NCBI GenBank assembly: GCA_937954195.1
Contig: CALFYR010000739.1
Span: 1 to 6,122 of the forward strand
Direction of reading: 5' to 3'
Source of the DNA: an uncultured Dehalococcoidia bacterium
Lineage (GTDB): Bacteria; Chloroflexota; Dehalococcoidia; Tepidiformales; Tepidiformaceae
Length of the DNA stretch: 6,122 bases
Position numbers and translations under genes: made by a program
Part shown: piece after piece, positions 5,366 to 6,122 of the stretch
Position numbering within the stretch: the stretch's first letter is position 1
Layout: each line of letters starts with the position of its first letter
Notes under the pieces: model-generated
Told to the model about the DNA's origin: nothing
The model's database searches: none
What the model saw: only the letters and a program-made list of their open reading frames with translations

Positions 5366-5680
5366 ATGTCGGCCAGGCTCATCCTGCTTCTCGCTATCAC
5401 CGCAGGCTTCAGTGTGCTCAGCGCCATAGCGCTGCTCGATGTCGGATACCTCGGAATCATCGAACCGCACTTCAAGGCATGGGGACCGGCTCAGGTATTC
5501 ACCGACCTGGTCATCCTCGCCGTGCTCGCGATGGTCTGGATGGTCTTCGACGCCAGGGAGCGCGGGATGAACCCGTGGCCGTATGTCGCCATCACGCTAT
5601 TCGCGGGCTCGTTCGGGCCGCTGTTCTACCTCATCGCTCGGGAGCTCCGGGCGCCGGCGAATCAGCCTGCGCTCGCTTAA
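5366..5680 (+). CDS. Small three-helix membrane protein, DUF2834-like
   Basis: 104 residues with three hydrophobic segments: about 4-25 (ILLLAITAGFSVLSAIALL from 6), 44-61 (QVFTDLVILAVLAMVWMVF, residues 43-61) and 72-91 (AITLFAGSFGPLFYLIAR from 75). The Phe-Thr-Asp-Leu start of helix 2, the DARERG-NPWPY linker (62-73) and GSFGPLFYLIARE (81-93) resemble DUF2834 proteins, small inner-membrane proteins of unknown function. The basic ARERG loop suggests helices 2 and 3 meet at the cytoplasmic side. It is followed 45 bp later by the epoxide-hydrolase-family gene in the same direction, so the two are probably one transcript. The family name is by resemblance and the function is not known. Confidence 0.75.
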   Translation: MSARLILLLAITAGFSVLSAIALLDVGYLGIIEPHFKAWGPAQVFTDLVILAVLAMVWMVFDARERGMNPWPYVAITLFAGSFGPLFYLIARELRAPANQPALA

Positions 5681-5725
5681 CGCCAAAGCGGCACGGAGCC
5701 GCACCACGTTGAAAGGAAACGCAAG

Positions 5726-6118
5726 ATGACTACCGCAACCGCTACCTCAATCGAGACCGTCCAGGCGTTCGTCGCCGCTATTGCGAAGAAGGACTTCGAC
5801 ACCGCACTCACCTACATCGCCGATGACTGCGAGTACGAGAACATCCCGATGTCGAAGGTCACCGGACCGGCCGGCGTGCGGGCGGTGCTCGAACCGTTCC
5901 TGGCGCCTACGAGCGAGAACGAGTTCGTCGTCCGGCGCGCCGTTGCCGATGGGCCCACGGTCTTCGTCGAACGGCTCGACCGCCACCACATCGATACCGG
6001 CTGGGTTGAGCTTCCTGTGGTCGGCGTCTTCGAAGTCGAAGGCGGCAAGATCAAGATCTGGAACGACTACTTCGACATGGGGATGCTCGTGAAGCAGTGG
6101 CCGGCGTTGGCCGGCTGA
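5726..6118 (+). CDS. Limonene-1,2-epoxide-hydrolase-family enzyme (NTF2/SnoaL-like fold)
   Basis: 130 residues, full length for a single NTF2-like cone-fold domain. The active-site residues of Rhodococcus limonene-1,2-epoxide hydrolase (from memory Tyr53, Asn55, Arg99, Asp101, Trp130, Asp132) have counterparts at Tyr37 and Asn39 (EYENIPM, 36-42), Arg83 and Asp85 (VERLDRH, 81-87) and Trp112 and Asp114 (IWNDYFD, 111-117). The spacing from Tyr to Asp85 is identical, and two residues shorter to Asp114. A one-step epoxide hydrolysis using the Asp-Arg-Asp set is therefore likely, in the cytosol. The substrate is not predictable, and limonene is only the family name. ATG at 5726 has AAAGGA 8 nt upstream. 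It is probably co-transcribed with the DUF2834-like gene; a 5-bp hairpin without T-run (5688-5702) lies between them. Confidence 0.88.
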   Translation: MTTATATSIETVQAFVAAIAKKDFDTALTYIADDCEYENIPMSKVTGPAGVRAVLEPFLAPTSENEFVVRRAVADGPTVFVERLDRHHIDTGWVELPVVGVFEVEGGKIKIWNDYFDMGMLVKQWPALAG

Positions 6119-6122
6119 GCGC

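Noticed and set aside
5688..5702. Hairpin GCGGC-ACGGA-GCCGC between the DUF2834-like and epoxide-hydrolase genes
   Set aside because: The stem is only 5 bp with no T-run, so it is not a convincing terminator; the genes are still treated as one transcript.

Overview
The window is GC-rich (about 60-70 % in lines I counted) and densely coding. All eight genes have ordinary bacterial Shine-Dalgarno signals except where noted. I place it in a high-GC bacterium, possibly Chloroflexota and less likely an actinomycete. The basis is the Thr/Ala/Pro (TAT/TPT) surface protein with a single C-terminal membrane anchor, the ABATE/CGNR-type regulator, and the GC content. This assignment is by resemblance only.

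Layout. Positions 1-179 (+) hold the C-terminal end of a receiver (REC) domain, probably the tail of a hybrid sensor kinase. It ends tail-to-tail with a CGNR zinc-finger regulator (176-907, -), and the two stop codons share one CTAG. The regulator is divergent from a small VOC-fold (glyoxalase/bleomycin-resistance-like) protein (1014-1388, +). The 106-bp gap between them holds a good sigma70-type promoter surrounded by direct and inverted repeats. A strong 12-bp hairpin (1513-1542) separates the VOC gene from a convergent Thr-rich, membrane-anchored surface protein (1554-2090, -). A 215-bp non-coding stretch follows. Next comes a likely two-gene minus-strand operon: a helix-turn-helix regulator of the XRE/MmyB-like class (5243 to 4413), then a cytosolic S9A prolyl-oligopeptidase-like serine peptidase (4387 to 2306). 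Divergent from that operon, a plus-strand pair encodes a small three-helix membrane protein of DUF2834 type (5366-5680) and a limonene-1,2-epoxide-hydrolase-family enzyme (5726-6118).

How the genes may work together. The window looks like two regulator-centred divergent modules: CGNR regulator with VOC protein, and XRE/MmyB regulator with peptidase on one side and DUF2834 plus epoxide hydrolase on the other. Each has palindromic or repeated DNA in the shared promoter region that could be the regulator's operator. VOC-fold and epoxide-hydrolase-family proteins handle small reactive or toxic molecules, so small-molecule stress responses are a reasonable but unproven theme.

I see no mobile element, CRISPR array, tRNA, rRNA or phage gene. 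I found no clearly new multi-gene system. The points most worth checking are the helix-turn-helix segment inside the CGNR regulator, the substituted substrate pocket of the peptidase, and the two candidate operator regions.
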